Shown: positions 16,448 to 23,612, counted from the first letter of the stretch. The stretch: DNA of 27,289 nt from DATAEK01 sp036258055 (GCA_036258055.1 DATAEK010000156.1:1-27289); one strand, 5' to 3'. Notes: generated from the letters alone by a model not told the origin. Program-made: numbers and translations.

Positions 16448-16547
16448 GCCGACCCTGCACGGCGACCCTTCGGTCGGACGGGTTGAAAGAATGAACGGCG
16501 TGGCGAACGAGTTCACCCGTGAATTTGCCAGAGTGAGGTAACCGACA

Positions 16548-18947
16548 ATGCTGAACGACGTCCGATACGCGCTTCGCATGCTCGTGAAGACGCCCGCATT
16601 CACGGCGGTCGCCGTCCTGACCCTGGCGCTCGGCATCGGCGCGAACACCGCTATCTTCAGCGTCGTCAACGCGCTCCTGATCAGACCCCTTCCCTATTCG
16701 AGTCCCGATCGTCTCGTGATGGTCTGGCAGGACATGCGTCCGCGCGGCGGGCCTGCACGCGAATGGGCCACGCCAGGCAGCTTCGCCGACCTGAAGGGAG
16801 CCGCCAATATCTTCGAGAACGTCGCGGCGGTACAGGGCTGGCTGCCCGCGCTCACGGGTATGGGCGAACCCGAGCCCCTCGTGGGCGAGCAGGTGTCGCA
16901 CGAGTACTTCGACGTGCTGGGCGTCCACGCCGCGCTCGGCAGAGACTTCATCGAGGCCGAGGACGTACCCGGAGCGCCCCGGGTTGTCGTCCTCGGTCAC
17001 GGACTGTGGGCTCGACGGTTCGGCTCGGATCCCGCCGTCATCGGGCGCATCGTGACGCTCGGCGGAGAACCTCATGAGATCGTCGGCGTCATGCCGGATG
17101 GATTCCGGCCAGCGGTGCTCCCGACGGCCGAGTTGTGGCGGCCGCGCCGGTTGAATCTCTCGAATCCGTCACGCGGCGCGTTCGTCTTGAGGACGGTTGC
17201 CCGGCTCAAGCCCGGCCTCGGGTTCGAACAGGCGTCGTCATCGGCGTCGGTCCTCGCACGCCAGGTCGAGCAGGCGCACCCGGAGAGCAACAAGGGCGTC
17301 GGCATCAATCTCGTGTCGCTCACCGATCAGGTCGTCGGCGACATCCGTCCCGGCCTCCTCGTGCTGCTCGGTGCGGTCGGCTTCGTCCTGCTCATTGCGT
17401 GCGTCAACATCGCCAACCTGCTGCTCGCGCGCGGCTCGGGACGCGCACGCGAGATCGCCGTGCGCATGGCGCTCGGCGCGATGCGCCAGCGCGTGATCCA
17501 GCAACTGCTGACCGAGAGCGTCCTGCTCGCGGCGATCGGCGGTGCACTCGGAGTGCTGCTCGGCGTCTGGGGCATCGCAGCGCTCGTCGCCGCGGCGCCT
17601 GACGGCGCTCCCCGTCTCAACGAAGTCGGCCTGGACGGGACTGTCCTGGGATTCGCAATCCTGCTCACCCTTCTGACCGGCGTCTTCTTCGGCCTGGCTC
17701 CGGCGCTGCAGGCCTCGCACGCCGAATTCACAACCGCGCTCAAGGAGGGCGCACGAGGCACGGCCGGAGGGGCGGGCCATCGTGCGCGGCGGACGCTCAT
17801 CGTCGCCGAGATCGCGGTCGCGCTCGTGCTCCTCGTCGGAAGCGGTCTTCTGTTGCGCACGTTCCTCCGGCTGCAGGCGTTCGACCTCGGGTTCGATCCG
17901 CAGCGCGTCCTCGTGGGAACGGTGATTCCCCCGCAAGCGAAGTACCCGACCGATGCGCAGCGCATCACCTTCTACGATCAGCTCGTCGACCGCGCGGCCG
18001 CGTTGCCGGGCGTGCAGACGGCGGCGATCTCGTCGGTCATTCCGTTCGGCGGCGACAGCGACATGTCGCTCTGGATCGAAGGGCGGCCGGCGCCTCGGGA
18101 CGACTCGGAGTCGCTGGCCACGTGGTATCGACTCGTGAGCGCTGACTATCTCAAGGCCATGTCGATTCCCCTTCGGCGCGGACGCGGGTTCGAGCGCAAC
18201 GAGCCCGCACCGGTCGTCATCGTCAGCGAAACGGCGGCGCGGCGATTCTGGCCGTCCGAGGAGGCGCTCGGCCGGCACGTCCGCTTCAGCGAGAAGGCCG
18301 ATGCGCCCTGGTTCACAGTGGTCGGTGTGGCAGGGGACGTGCGGGTCCGTGGCGCGCGCGGTGACGCGCGCCCGGAGATGTACCTGCCGTACTGGCAGCT
18401 GCCCGAGCCTGGCGTCAACGTCGTGCTCAAGACAGCCGGCGATCCTGCGCTCCTCGCCGCACCGCTGCGTCAGGCGGTACGAGCGATCGATCCGGACATG
18501 CCGGTCTCGGGCCTTGCCCCGATGGGGTCGCTGGTCGCGGACTCGATTTCGCAGCCGCGCTTCTTCGCGCTGCTCGTGGCGATCTTCGCGGGGCTCGCGA
18601 TGACACTCGCCGCAGTCGGGATCTACGGAGTGATGTCGTACGCCGTCGCGCAGCGGACATCGGAGATCGGCGTGCGCATGGCGCTCGGCGCTGCCCGCCG
18701 CGACATCTTTCAGCTTGTCGTCGGCGACGGGCTGCGGCTTGCCGCCATCGGCGTGGCCATCGGCCTGGCCGGCGCGTTCCTGATCGCCCGCAGCCTGACC
18801 ACGCTGCTCTTCGACATCCGTCCCGGCGATCCGCTGACGTTCGTGTCGACGGCGGTGCTGCTGCTCGGCGTGGCCGCGCTGGCGAGCTTCATCCCGGCAC
18901 TGCGCGCCGCCAGGGTCGATCCGATGGTAGCGCTCAGGCGGGAGTAG
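16548..18947 (+). CDS. ADOP-type ABC transporter permease (MacB/FtsX-like)
   Basis: A 799-residue inner-membrane protein with the ADOP plan: an N-terminal span (FTAVAVLTLALGIGANTAIFSV), a periplasmic MacB_PCD domain at about 50-240, then FtsX spans (LLVLLGAVGFVLLIACVNIANLLLARG... near 265-290, with AREIAVRMALGA). A second periplasmic domain follows at about 430-640, then a second FtsX block (FFALLVAIFAGLAMTLAAVGIYGVMSYAV, EIGVRMALGAARRDI). It ends VDPMVALRRE. GTGAGG upstream of the ATG is the likely ribosome binding site. ADOP proteins lack their own ATPase; a MacB-type ATPase is encoded 224 bases downstream. They are thought to export peptides, lipids or drugs; the substrate here is unknown. 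Confidence 0.9.
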   Translation: MLNDVRYALRMLVKTPAFTAVAVLTLALGIGANTAIFSVVNALLIRPLPYSSPDRLVMVWQDMRPRGGPAREWATPGSFADLKGAANIFENVAAVQGWLPALTGMGEPEPLVGEQVSHEYFDVLGVHAALGRDFIEAEDVPGAPRVVVLGHGLWARRFGSDPAVIGRIVTLGGEPHEIVGVMPDGFRPAVLPTAELWRPRRLNLSNPSRGAFVLRTVARLKPGLGFEQASSSASVLARQVEQAHPESNKGVGINLVSLTDQVVGDIRPGLLVLLGAVGFVLLIACVNIANLLLARGSGRAREIAVRMALGAMRQRVIQQLLTESVLLAAIGGALGVLLGVWGIAALVAAAPDGAPRLNEVGLDGTVLGFAILLTLLTGVFFGLAPALQASHAEFTTALKEGARGTAGGAGHRARRTLIVAEIAVALVLLVGSGLLLRTFLRLQAFDLGFDPQRVLVGTVIPPQAKYPTDAQRITFYDQLVDRAAALPGVQTAAISSVIPFGGDSDMSLWIEGRPAPRDDSESLATWYRLVSADYLKAMSIPLRRGRGFERNEPAPVVIVSETAARRFWPSEEALGRHVRFSEKADAPWFTVVGVAGDVRVRGARGDARPEMYLPYWQLPEPGVNVVLKTAGDPALLAAPLRQAVRAIDPDMPVSGLAPMGSLVADSISQPRFFALLVAIFAGLAMTLAAVGIYGVMSYAVAQRTSEIGVRMALGAARRDIFQLVVGDGLRLAAIGVAIGLAGAFLIARSLTTLLFDIRPGDPLTFVSTAVLLLGVAALASFIPALRAARVDPMVALRRE

Positions 18948-18952
18948 ACCAA

Positions 18953-19091
18953 GGTTCTAACGGTTCTAATGTTCTCGGTTCTCGGTTCGGGGGTGCAGGG
19001 GTTCGAGGTTCCAATGTTCGACGTTCCCGGGGTTCCTCGGACCACAGAACCCGAAACCGGGAACTTGAGAACACGAGAACGCGGTAGAACC
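18953..19091. repeat. Heptamer element, GGTTCTA/GGTTCGA type, with inverted arms
   Basis: Starts five bases after the permease stop. The left part (18953-18990) has words such as GGTTCTA, CGGTTCT, ATGTTCT, CGGTTCT and CGGTTCG. The right part (19061-19091) is the same vocabulary on the other strand (GAACTTGAGAACACGAGAAC, GGTAGAACC). The two ends can fold on each other with a few mismatches. The middle has GGTTCGAGGTTCCAATGTTCG. It ends three bases before a TATAAT box. No coding role. Confidence 0.75.
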
Positions 19092-19094
19092 CTT

Positions 19095-19100
19095 TATAAT
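19095..19100 (+). promoter_or_regulatory. -10 element (TATAAT) before the MacB-type ATPase
   Basis: A consensus TATAAT in a GC-rich setting, directly after the heptamer element. The -35 region is poor. It would give the ATPase gene its own transcript with a leader of about 65 bases and an AGGAAAGG ribosome binding site near 19155. Confidence 0.5.
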
Positions 19101-19171
19101 CGCTAGGAAACCTCTCAGGCGCGATTTCCGTCTAACCGCCGAGGTCAGCACCCAGGAAAGGTCAGCATCCA

Positions 19172-19918
19172 ATGGCGTTTTTCTCCAGATCGAGCCAACC
19201 GGTCCCGCAGATCGACAACCTGCCGGTCGAAACGTCGCTTGCCCCGAACACGCTCATCGGGCTTCGAAACATCGAGAAGTCCTATGCGCACGGCACGAGC
19301 CGCACCTACGTGCTGCGGCGGATCAACGTGGACGTGAAGGAAGGCGAGTTCATCTCGATCATGGGGCCCTCGGGCGCCGGCAAGTCCACGCTCCTCCACA
19401 TCGTCGGCATGCACGACAGCGCGTGGACGGGCGAGTACTACTTCCTCGATCAGCCGGTGCACAAGCTGGGCGCGAAAGAGCGGGCGAAGCTGCACAAGCA
19501 GTACATCGGGTTCGTGTTCCAGAGCTATCACCTGCTCGATCACCTCACGGTCTATGAAAACCTCGACATTCCACTCTCCTATCGAGACATCAAGAAGTCC
19601 GAACGGGAGAGCATGGTCTGCGACATCCTCGACAAGTTTGCGATCGTCGGGAAGAAGGATCTCTATCCGAATCAGCTCTCGGGGGGTCAGCAGCAGCTCG
19701 TGGCCGTCGCCCGCGCCGTGATCTCCAACCCGAAGGTGATCCTCGCAGACGAGCCCACCGGCAACCTGCACACGAGTCAGGGCAAGGAAATCATGGAGCT
19801 GTTCAAACGGCTCAACGAGACAGGCACGACCATCATTCAAGTGACGCATTCAGAAACGAACGCGTCATACGGCAGCCGGATCATTCAGCTGCGCGATGGG
19901 TGGGTGGTGGAGGAGTAG
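19172..19918 (+). CDS. MacB/LolD-type ABC transporter ATPase
   Basis: A 248-residue nucleotide-binding subunit. After a ~30-residue extension come IGLRNIEKSYAHG, Walker A GPSGAGKST, Q-loop VFQSYHLLDHLTVYENL, signature LSGGQQQLVAVARA, Walker B VILADEPTGNL and the switch VTHSE. Two deviations from the MacB/LolD consensus: the D-loop reads NLHTSQG where NLDS..G is usual, and QQQR is QQQL. It most likely powers the ADOP permease encoded upstream, although the gene has its own promoter signal and could serve several orphan permeases. Its TAG stop is followed without a gap by a heptamer inverted repeat. Confidence 0.9.
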   Translation: MAFFSRSSQPVPQIDNLPVETSLAPNTLIGLRNIEKSYAHGTSRTYVLRRINVDVKEGEFISIMGPSGAGKSTLLHIVGMHDSAWTGEYYFLDQPVHKLGAKERAKLHKQYIGFVFQSYHLLDHLTVYENLDIPLSYRDIKKSERESMVCDILDKFAIVGKKDLYPNQLSGGQQQLVAVARAVISNPKVILADEPTGNLHTSQGKEIMELFKRLNETGTTIIQVTHSETNASYGSRIIQLRDGWVVEE

Positions 19919-20032
19919 ATGGTAAATGGCAAAGGGTAAATGGCAAATGGGATGGCTGTGAAATGGAAAGAGCACGTGCGAGCAGGCTCACGCGTGCCCT
20001 TTGCCATTTACCCTTTACCATTTACCATCCGC
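19919..20032. repeat. Heptamer element, CMTTTRC type, near-perfect inverted repeat
   Basis: The left arm 19919-19947 and right arm 20000-20028 are 29 bases each and match in inverse orientation at 28 positions. Each is made of the words CATTTAC, CATTTGC, CCTTTGC and CCTTTAC or their complements. The left arm starts directly after the ATPase stop. The right arm ends with CATCCGC, like the array at 3294-3334. A 52-base loop without evident coding separates them. Confidence 0.88.
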
Positions 20033-20049
20033 GGCGCGAAGCGCCGCGG
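20029..20049. terminator. Hairpin terminator between convergent genes
   Basis: CCGCGGCGC-GAA-GCGCCGCGG is a perfect 9-bp stem with a three-base loop, five bases after the RRM gene stop on the minus strand. It has no T-run. Its position between two converging genes suits a bidirectional terminator. Confidence 0.6.
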
Positions 20050-20054
20050 TCCCC

Positions 20055-20426
20055 TTACCAGCGCGGTTCCTTCCGGCGTCCGCCGCTGAAATCGCCGTCG
20101 TCGTAACCACCGCCCCGGCCCCCGCCGCCGTAACCGCCGCGGCCACGTGAGCCGCCGCCGCCGCCGAATCCGCCTTCGGGCTTCGGCCTCGCTTCGTTGA
20201 CCACGAGGGCGCGACCCTCCATCTGATACTCGTGGAACTCGCTAATCGCTTTCTGCGCCTCGTCGTCGGAGCTCATCTCCACGAATGCGAAGCCCCGCGC
20301 CCGGCCCGTCGCGACATCCCGCATCACGCGCACGCTGTCTACCTTCCCGGCGCGACTGAACAGATCGGTGAGCTGATCCTCCGTAGCCGAATACGGAAGG
20401 TTGCCAACGTATAGTCTCCTACCCAT
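20055..20426 (-). CDS. RRM-type RNA-binding protein with Gly-rich tail
   Basis: A 123-residue protein: one RNA recognition motif at 3-80 with RNP2 LYVGNL (5-10) and RNP1 RGFAFVEM (44-51), whose aromatic residues stack on RNA bases. A disordered Gly/Arg-rich tail follows (SRGRGGYGGGGRGGGYDDG). This is the layout of cyanobacterial Rbp proteins and of eukaryotic glycine-rich RNA-binding proteins, where it is often cold-induced; it acts as an RNA chaperone in the cytoplasm. CAGGAG lies ten bases before the ATG. The probable promoter is about 150 bases upstream, leaving a long leader as in cold-shock mRNAs. Cold regulation is inference. Confidence 0.92.
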   Translation of the reverse strand: MGRRLYVGNLPYSATEDQLTDLFSRAGKVDSVRVMRDVATGRARGFAFVEMSSDDEAQKAISEFHEYQMEGRALVVNEARPKPEGGFGGGGGSRGRGGYGGGGRGGGYDDGDFSGGRRKEPRW

Positions 20427-20578
20427 CTGTCACGTACTCCTGCCAAGTGGCGCGCGATTGTCGGTCAGGCGCTTCGCCTCCGCGCACGAAACGGAACGTC
20501 TGTCGGAAAGCTCTCGCGGGTTGCGGTGCGGAAGGATCTGACCTGCGCAGGCAAGTGGCGGGCTCCCATTGACCGCCG

Positions 20579-20587
20579 AGTATAGCA
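20579..20587 (-). promoter_or_regulatory. Extended -10 of the RRM gene
   Basis: Minus strand TGCTATACT is an extended -10 element. It predicts a start near 20572 and a leader of roughly 145 bases with a small hairpin (AGGCG-AAG-CGCCT near 20480). The rest of the 376-base gap 20427-20802 shows no convincing gene. Confidence 0.4.
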
Positions 20588-20802
20588 GGATGTGTGCCGC
20601 GGACCGCCTCAGCCGTCGCGCTTTACCGCTCATGCGAATCCTCGATAGAGTGAACGCCATGCGCGGGTTCCGGGCCGTCACGTTCACATACACACGCTGT
20701 CCGCTTCCAGACTTCGGCTCGACGGATCGCCATCACGCGCGCCGAGCCGTTACGATCGGCAAGCGACGGGTTTCGAACGTGTCGGTGACATGAGGCGGCT
20801 CA

Positions 20803-21483
20803 TTGCCGACCGCTGACGCGCCACCCCGATCTGCGTTCACGGCTACCGAGCTGCGGCTGATTCGCCGCCTGCGCACGCCGTCGGCGGTCCAGCGCTATCT
20901 CAACGCGCTCCCCTACAACCACGAGCCGCCGCCAGGGCGCGCCACGTTGCGCAGCTTCCGTCAGGTGGTCCGCCACGGCATGGCGCACTGCCTCGAGGCG
21001 GCGCTGGCGGCCGCGGTGATTCTCGAGCAGCACGGGTGGCCGCCGCTCCTTCTGAGCTTCGAGTCGATCGACGAGCTCGACCATGTGATCTTCGTCTATC
21101 AATCGCGTGGACGATGGGGATCCGTCGCCCGCTCACGCGATCCCGGACTGCACGGCCGGCGTCCGGTCTTCCGCACGGCCCGCGCGCTTGCTCTGAGCTA
21201 CGTCGAACCGTACGTCGATTTCACGGGACGGATCACCGCGTACGCCGTGGTCGATCTCCGGGATCTGATGGGAGCCTACGACTGGCGGCTGTCGATGCGG
21301 AATGTCTGGAAGGTGGAACGCGCGCTGCTCGAGTACCCGCACAAGCCGATCCGCAGCTCCGATCAACGCATCGATCGCCTTCGCGAATGGTATCGCGCGT
21401 TCCGGCGCGAGTTTCCCGATCGCAAGCCCGTCGACTACCGCGATCGGCACACGTGGACGGAACTGCCGCGGGAATTCGAGTAG
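20803..21483 (+). CDS. Transglutaminase-like cysteine-protease-fold protein
   Basis: A 226-residue cytoplasmic protein without signal peptide. GMAHCLEAALAAAVILEQHG carries a candidate nucleophile Cys63 at the start of a helix, followed by His94 in ELDHVIFVYQ and Asp113 in the segment after GRWGSVARSRDPGL. This order of Cys, His, Asp is that of transglutaminase-core proteins. The C-terminal part is basic (REWYRAFRREFPDRKPVDY). No ATG is available; the TTG at 20803 is the first start after an in-frame stop, with GAGG seven bases before it. The substrate is unknown and catalysis is inference. Confidence 0.7.
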   Translation: MPTADAPPRSAFTATELRLIRRLRTPSAVQRYLNALPYNHEPPPGRATLRSFRQVVRHGMAHCLEAALAAAVILEQHGWPPLLLSFESIDELDHVIFVYQSRGRWGSVARSRDPGLHGRRPVFRTARALALSYVEPYVDFTGRITAYAVVDLRDLMGAYDWRLSMRNVWKVERALLEYPHKPIRSSDQRIDRLREWYRAFRREFPDRKPVDYRDRHTWTELPREFE

Positions 21484-21553
21484 GAGGCTTCGCCGCCGCG
21501 GTTCGCTGTGCGCTATCCACATCCAGGGTTCGTTGTCACGAATCCGCTCCGGC

Positions 21554-21595
21554 GGACAGCGGACAGCGGACAGCGGACAGCGGACAGCGGACAGC
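21554..21595 (+). repeat. Heptamer array, six perfect GGACAGC copies
   Basis: Six uninterrupted identical copies of GGACAGC, between the converging genes that end at 21483 and 21622. It is the same word type as the array at 3235-3269 on the other strand. Perfect identity suggests recent expansion by slippage. Confidence 0.92.
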
Positions 21596-21621
21596 GACGA
21601 AGATTGCGCCTAAGCGCCGTG

Positions 21622-21921
21622 TCAATCCAGATCGAAGTCCCGCGTCGGCTTCGTGATCGGTTCTTCGCGCGCCTGCTTCAGCGCCTCCTCGAACCGTTTC
21701 GACAGCGCATCGCCGCGCGTACGTTCGGCGGCCACTGATTGCTGGAACATCGCTTCGCGCCGCGCCGCCGCCTCCGCCAGAATGCTTTGCGCCTCCGACA
21801 GCTCCGGCCGATCCGATCGGACCGGCTCCTCGTGGCGAACGATCCGCCGGAGGTTCGTGTCGATCACGAGCGTGGCCTGGCAGCACGGGCACGTGGTTTC
21901 GAATTCGGATTTGAGCGTCAT
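21622..21921 (-). CDS. Small CPCC-motif protein of unknown function
   Basis: A 99-residue protein. TTCPCCQATLVID near the N-terminus holds Cys11, Cys13 and Cys14, resembling half of a zinc ribbon or a metal-binding site. The rest (41-85) is a charged helix able to form a coiled coil (SEAQSILAEAAARREAMFQQ...). It lies nine bases downstream of the lipoprotein gene and is presumably co-transcribed. I do not recognise a named family. Confidence 0.6.
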   Translation of the reverse strand: MTLKSEFETTCPCCQATLVIDTNLRRIVRHEEPVRSDRPELSEAQSILAEAAARREAMFQQSVAAERTRGDALSKRFEEALKQAREEPITKPTRDFDLD

Positions 21922-21930
21922 GGAATCTTC

Positions 21931-22287
21931 TCAGCGAGGTTTTCGCTGACCTCCCCAGGTGAGCTTCACCGGCTTGCCGTCCGCGTCGGTCGCGGTGAGT
22001 TCGACCTTGAACACGCTCTGACGTGTCCGATCGTACTTCTGCCCGAACGCGGTCTGGAACTGGCTGAGCGGCGCCGTCATCCGTCCACCGGCCGCGAGCG
22101 AGGACGCCCCGCCCCGGAAATGATCGTTCACCGTGATGACGACGTTCCGCCAATCGCGCGAGGTCTGGTTCTCGATGCTCACAACGCCCGCATCGAGCAC
22201 GATCGGATCGCGCGGCAGCGAACATGCTCCCTGGGCGAGCGCCAGGAGCAGCGCGAGCAGGCTTGTCCACCGGACGCCCCTCAGCAT
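21931..22287 (-). CDS. Putative small lipoprotein
   Basis: A 118-residue protein with a signal peptide (WTSLLALLLALAQGAC) ending at a Cys at 21. The box QGAC is not ideal but plausible for lipidation. The mature part is a single beta-rich domain: VVSIENQTSRDWRNVVITVN, then LTWGGQRKPR at the end. The ATG at 22287 stands six bases after a TATCAT element on the minus strand, so its mRNA may be leaderless. It is divergent from the phospholipase D-like gene. Function unknown; an envelope role is inference. Confidence 0.65.
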   Translation of the reverse strand: MLRGVRWTSLLALLLALAQGACSLPRDPIVLDAGVVSIENQTSRDWRNVVITVNDHFRGGASSLAAGGRMTAPLSQFQTAFGQKYDRTRQSVFKVELTATDADGKPVKLTWGGQRKPR

Positions 22288-22292
22288 CGGAC

Positions 22293-22299
22293 TATGATA
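22293..22299. promoter_or_regulatory. Symmetric bidirectional -10 element
   Basis: TATGATA contains TATGAT on the plus strand (22293-22298) and TATCAT on the minus strand (22299-22294). Each is exactly six bases from an ATG: 22305 on plus, 22287 on minus. It predicts divergent leaderless transcripts from one overlapping element. Confidence 0.55.
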
Positions 22300-22304
22300 T
22301 CCCC

Positions 22305-22358
22305 ATGCCGCTGATGTCCCTCACGCGGGGCCGCGCTTCGGGCATTCCGGGACATTAG
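22305..22358 (+). CDS. Possible leaderless 17-codon upstream frame
   Basis: A frame MPLMSLTRGRASGIPGH ends with TAG, and the ATG of the phospholipase D-like gene follows with no gap, in the same frame. The start is at the predicted transcription start. The PLD gene itself lacks a strong ribosome binding site (GGGA about eight bases upstream), so coupled re-initiation, or rare read-through of TAG, is conceivable. It could also be untranslated leader. Confidence 0.35.
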   Translation: MPLMSLTRGRASGIPGH

Positions 22359-23612
22359 ATGCTGTGGCTGTCGATCGCGGGCGCGATCTTCCTGGCTTGG
22401 CTCGTCCTCGTCTTTCTCTTCACGCCGGGCATCAATTACCACCTGAGCCACCGCACGTCGGTGCACGACGAGGGTTTCCTCTACACCATCCAGTCCACGT
22501 GTCAGACAGCGCTCCATCGAGGCAATCAGGTCACCGTCTTTACGAACGGGCCACAGTTCTATCCGGCGATGCTCGAGGCGATCCGTAGCGCCTCCCGCTC
22601 GATCAACATGGAGTGCTACATCTTCCAGCCCGGACGGATCGCCAACCAGTTCATCGAAGCCCTCTCGGGACGCGCCCGTGCCGGGGTCAACGTCACCATC
22701 GTCGTCGATGCGATAGGCAGTTCCAGCCTGTGGGGCCGGCCGGTCAGCCGTCTGCGCAAGGCCGGGTGCCGCATCGAATCGTACCAGCGCCTGCGCTGGT
22801 ACTCGCTGGCGCGACTGAACAACCGGACGCACCGCGAGCTGCTGGTCGTGGACGGCCGCGTCGCGTTCTCCGGCGGTGCGGGCATCGCAGACTGGTGGGC
22901 GTACCCGCATCGCCGCAAGCGTCCGTGGCGCGACACGATGATCCGCATCGAAGGCCCGGTCGTCGCCGCGCTGCAGGGCGTCGCCGCGGAGAACTGGCTG
23001 GAGTGCTGCGGCGAAGTGCTGACGGGGCCCGAATACTTTCCCGATCTCGAACCTGCCGGTGACACGACGGCGTTCGTCGTGCGCAGCTCACCGTCCGACC
23101 GCGCGACGACCTCGCGCGTGACGTTTCAGCTGCTGATGGAAGGCGCCGATCACGACCTTCACATCAGCACGCCGTACTTCCTGCCGGATCGTGCGCTGAG
23201 GCGCGCCCTCGTCGAGCTCGCGCGACGACGCGTGGCGGTATCGGTCGTCGTACCGGGACCGGGCACGGATCAGAAATGGGTGCGGCTCGCCAGCCGCCGC
23301 ATGTGGGGACAGCTCCTCGAAGCGGGCATCCGGATCCACGAGTATCGCGGCACGATGATCCACGCGAAGGTGCTCATCGTCGACGGCCTCTGGTCCGTGC
23401 TGGGGACGACGAACATCGACAACCGCTCGTTCGAGCACAACGACGAGGTCAACGTGGCCCTGCAGGACCGGGGACTGGCGTCCCGTTTGCTGGAAGATTT
23501 CCGGAAGGACGTGGAAACGAGTGACGAGATCACCCTGGAGCGCTGGCAACGGCGGCCATTGTGGGAAAAGATCGCCGGGCCGTTCATCTGGATCCTGGAG
23601 CGCCAGCAGTGA
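22359..23612 (+). CDS. Cardiolipin-synthase-like phospholipase D protein
   Basis: A 417-residue membrane-anchored protein: an N-terminal span (LSIAGAIFLAWLVLVFLF) and two PLD domains. The second HKD motif is canonical: His334, Lys336, Asp341 in IHAKVLIVDG, followed by GTTNIDNRSFEHNDEVN. The first is THRELLVVDG: His158 and Asp165 are present but the Lys is Glu160. The family joins two phosphatidylglycerols to cardiolipin or transfers phosphatidyl groups. Whether an HxE site works in the first half is not known to me. It overlaps the EEP gene by four bases, the same pairing as E. coli clsB and ybhP. Confidence 0.87.
   Translation: MLWLSIAGAIFLAWLVLVFLFTPGINYHLSHRTSVHDEGFLYTIQSTCQTALHRGNQVTVFTNGPQFYPAMLEAIRSASRSINMECYIFQPGRIANQFIEALSGRARAGVNVTIVVDAIGSSSLWGRPVSRLRKAGCRIESYQRLRWYSLARLNNRTHRELLVVDGRVAFSGGAGIADWWAYPHRRKRPWRDTMIRIEGPVVAALQGVAAENWLECCGEVLTGPEYFPDLEPAGDTTAFVVRSSPSDRATTSRVTFQLLMEGADHDLHISTPYFLPDRALRRALVELARRRVAVSVVVPGPGTDQKWVRLASRRMWGQLLEAGIRIHEYRGTMIHAKVLIVDGLWSVLGTTNIDNRSFEHNDEVNVALQDRGLASRLLEDFRKDVETSDEITLERWQRRPLWEKIAGPFIWILERQQ

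Noticed and set aside
16448..16547. Small frame MNGVANEFTREFARVR before the ADOP gene
   Set aside because: Only 16 codons, likely leader DNA with the GTGAGG ribosome binding site of the next gene.
17238..18278. 346-codon minus-strand frame inside the ADOP permease
   Set aside because: Antisense shadow with strongly charged low-complexity sequence.
20659..20793. 44-codon plus-strand frame starting seven bases after TAGAGT
   Set aside because: The layout resembles the leaderless starts, but the product is Arg/Thr-rich without recognisable structure and the spacing is not six. Not supported as a gene without conservation.
21554..21595. Possible CRISPR array
   Set aside because: The units are 7 bp, contiguous and without spacers; no cas genes are present.
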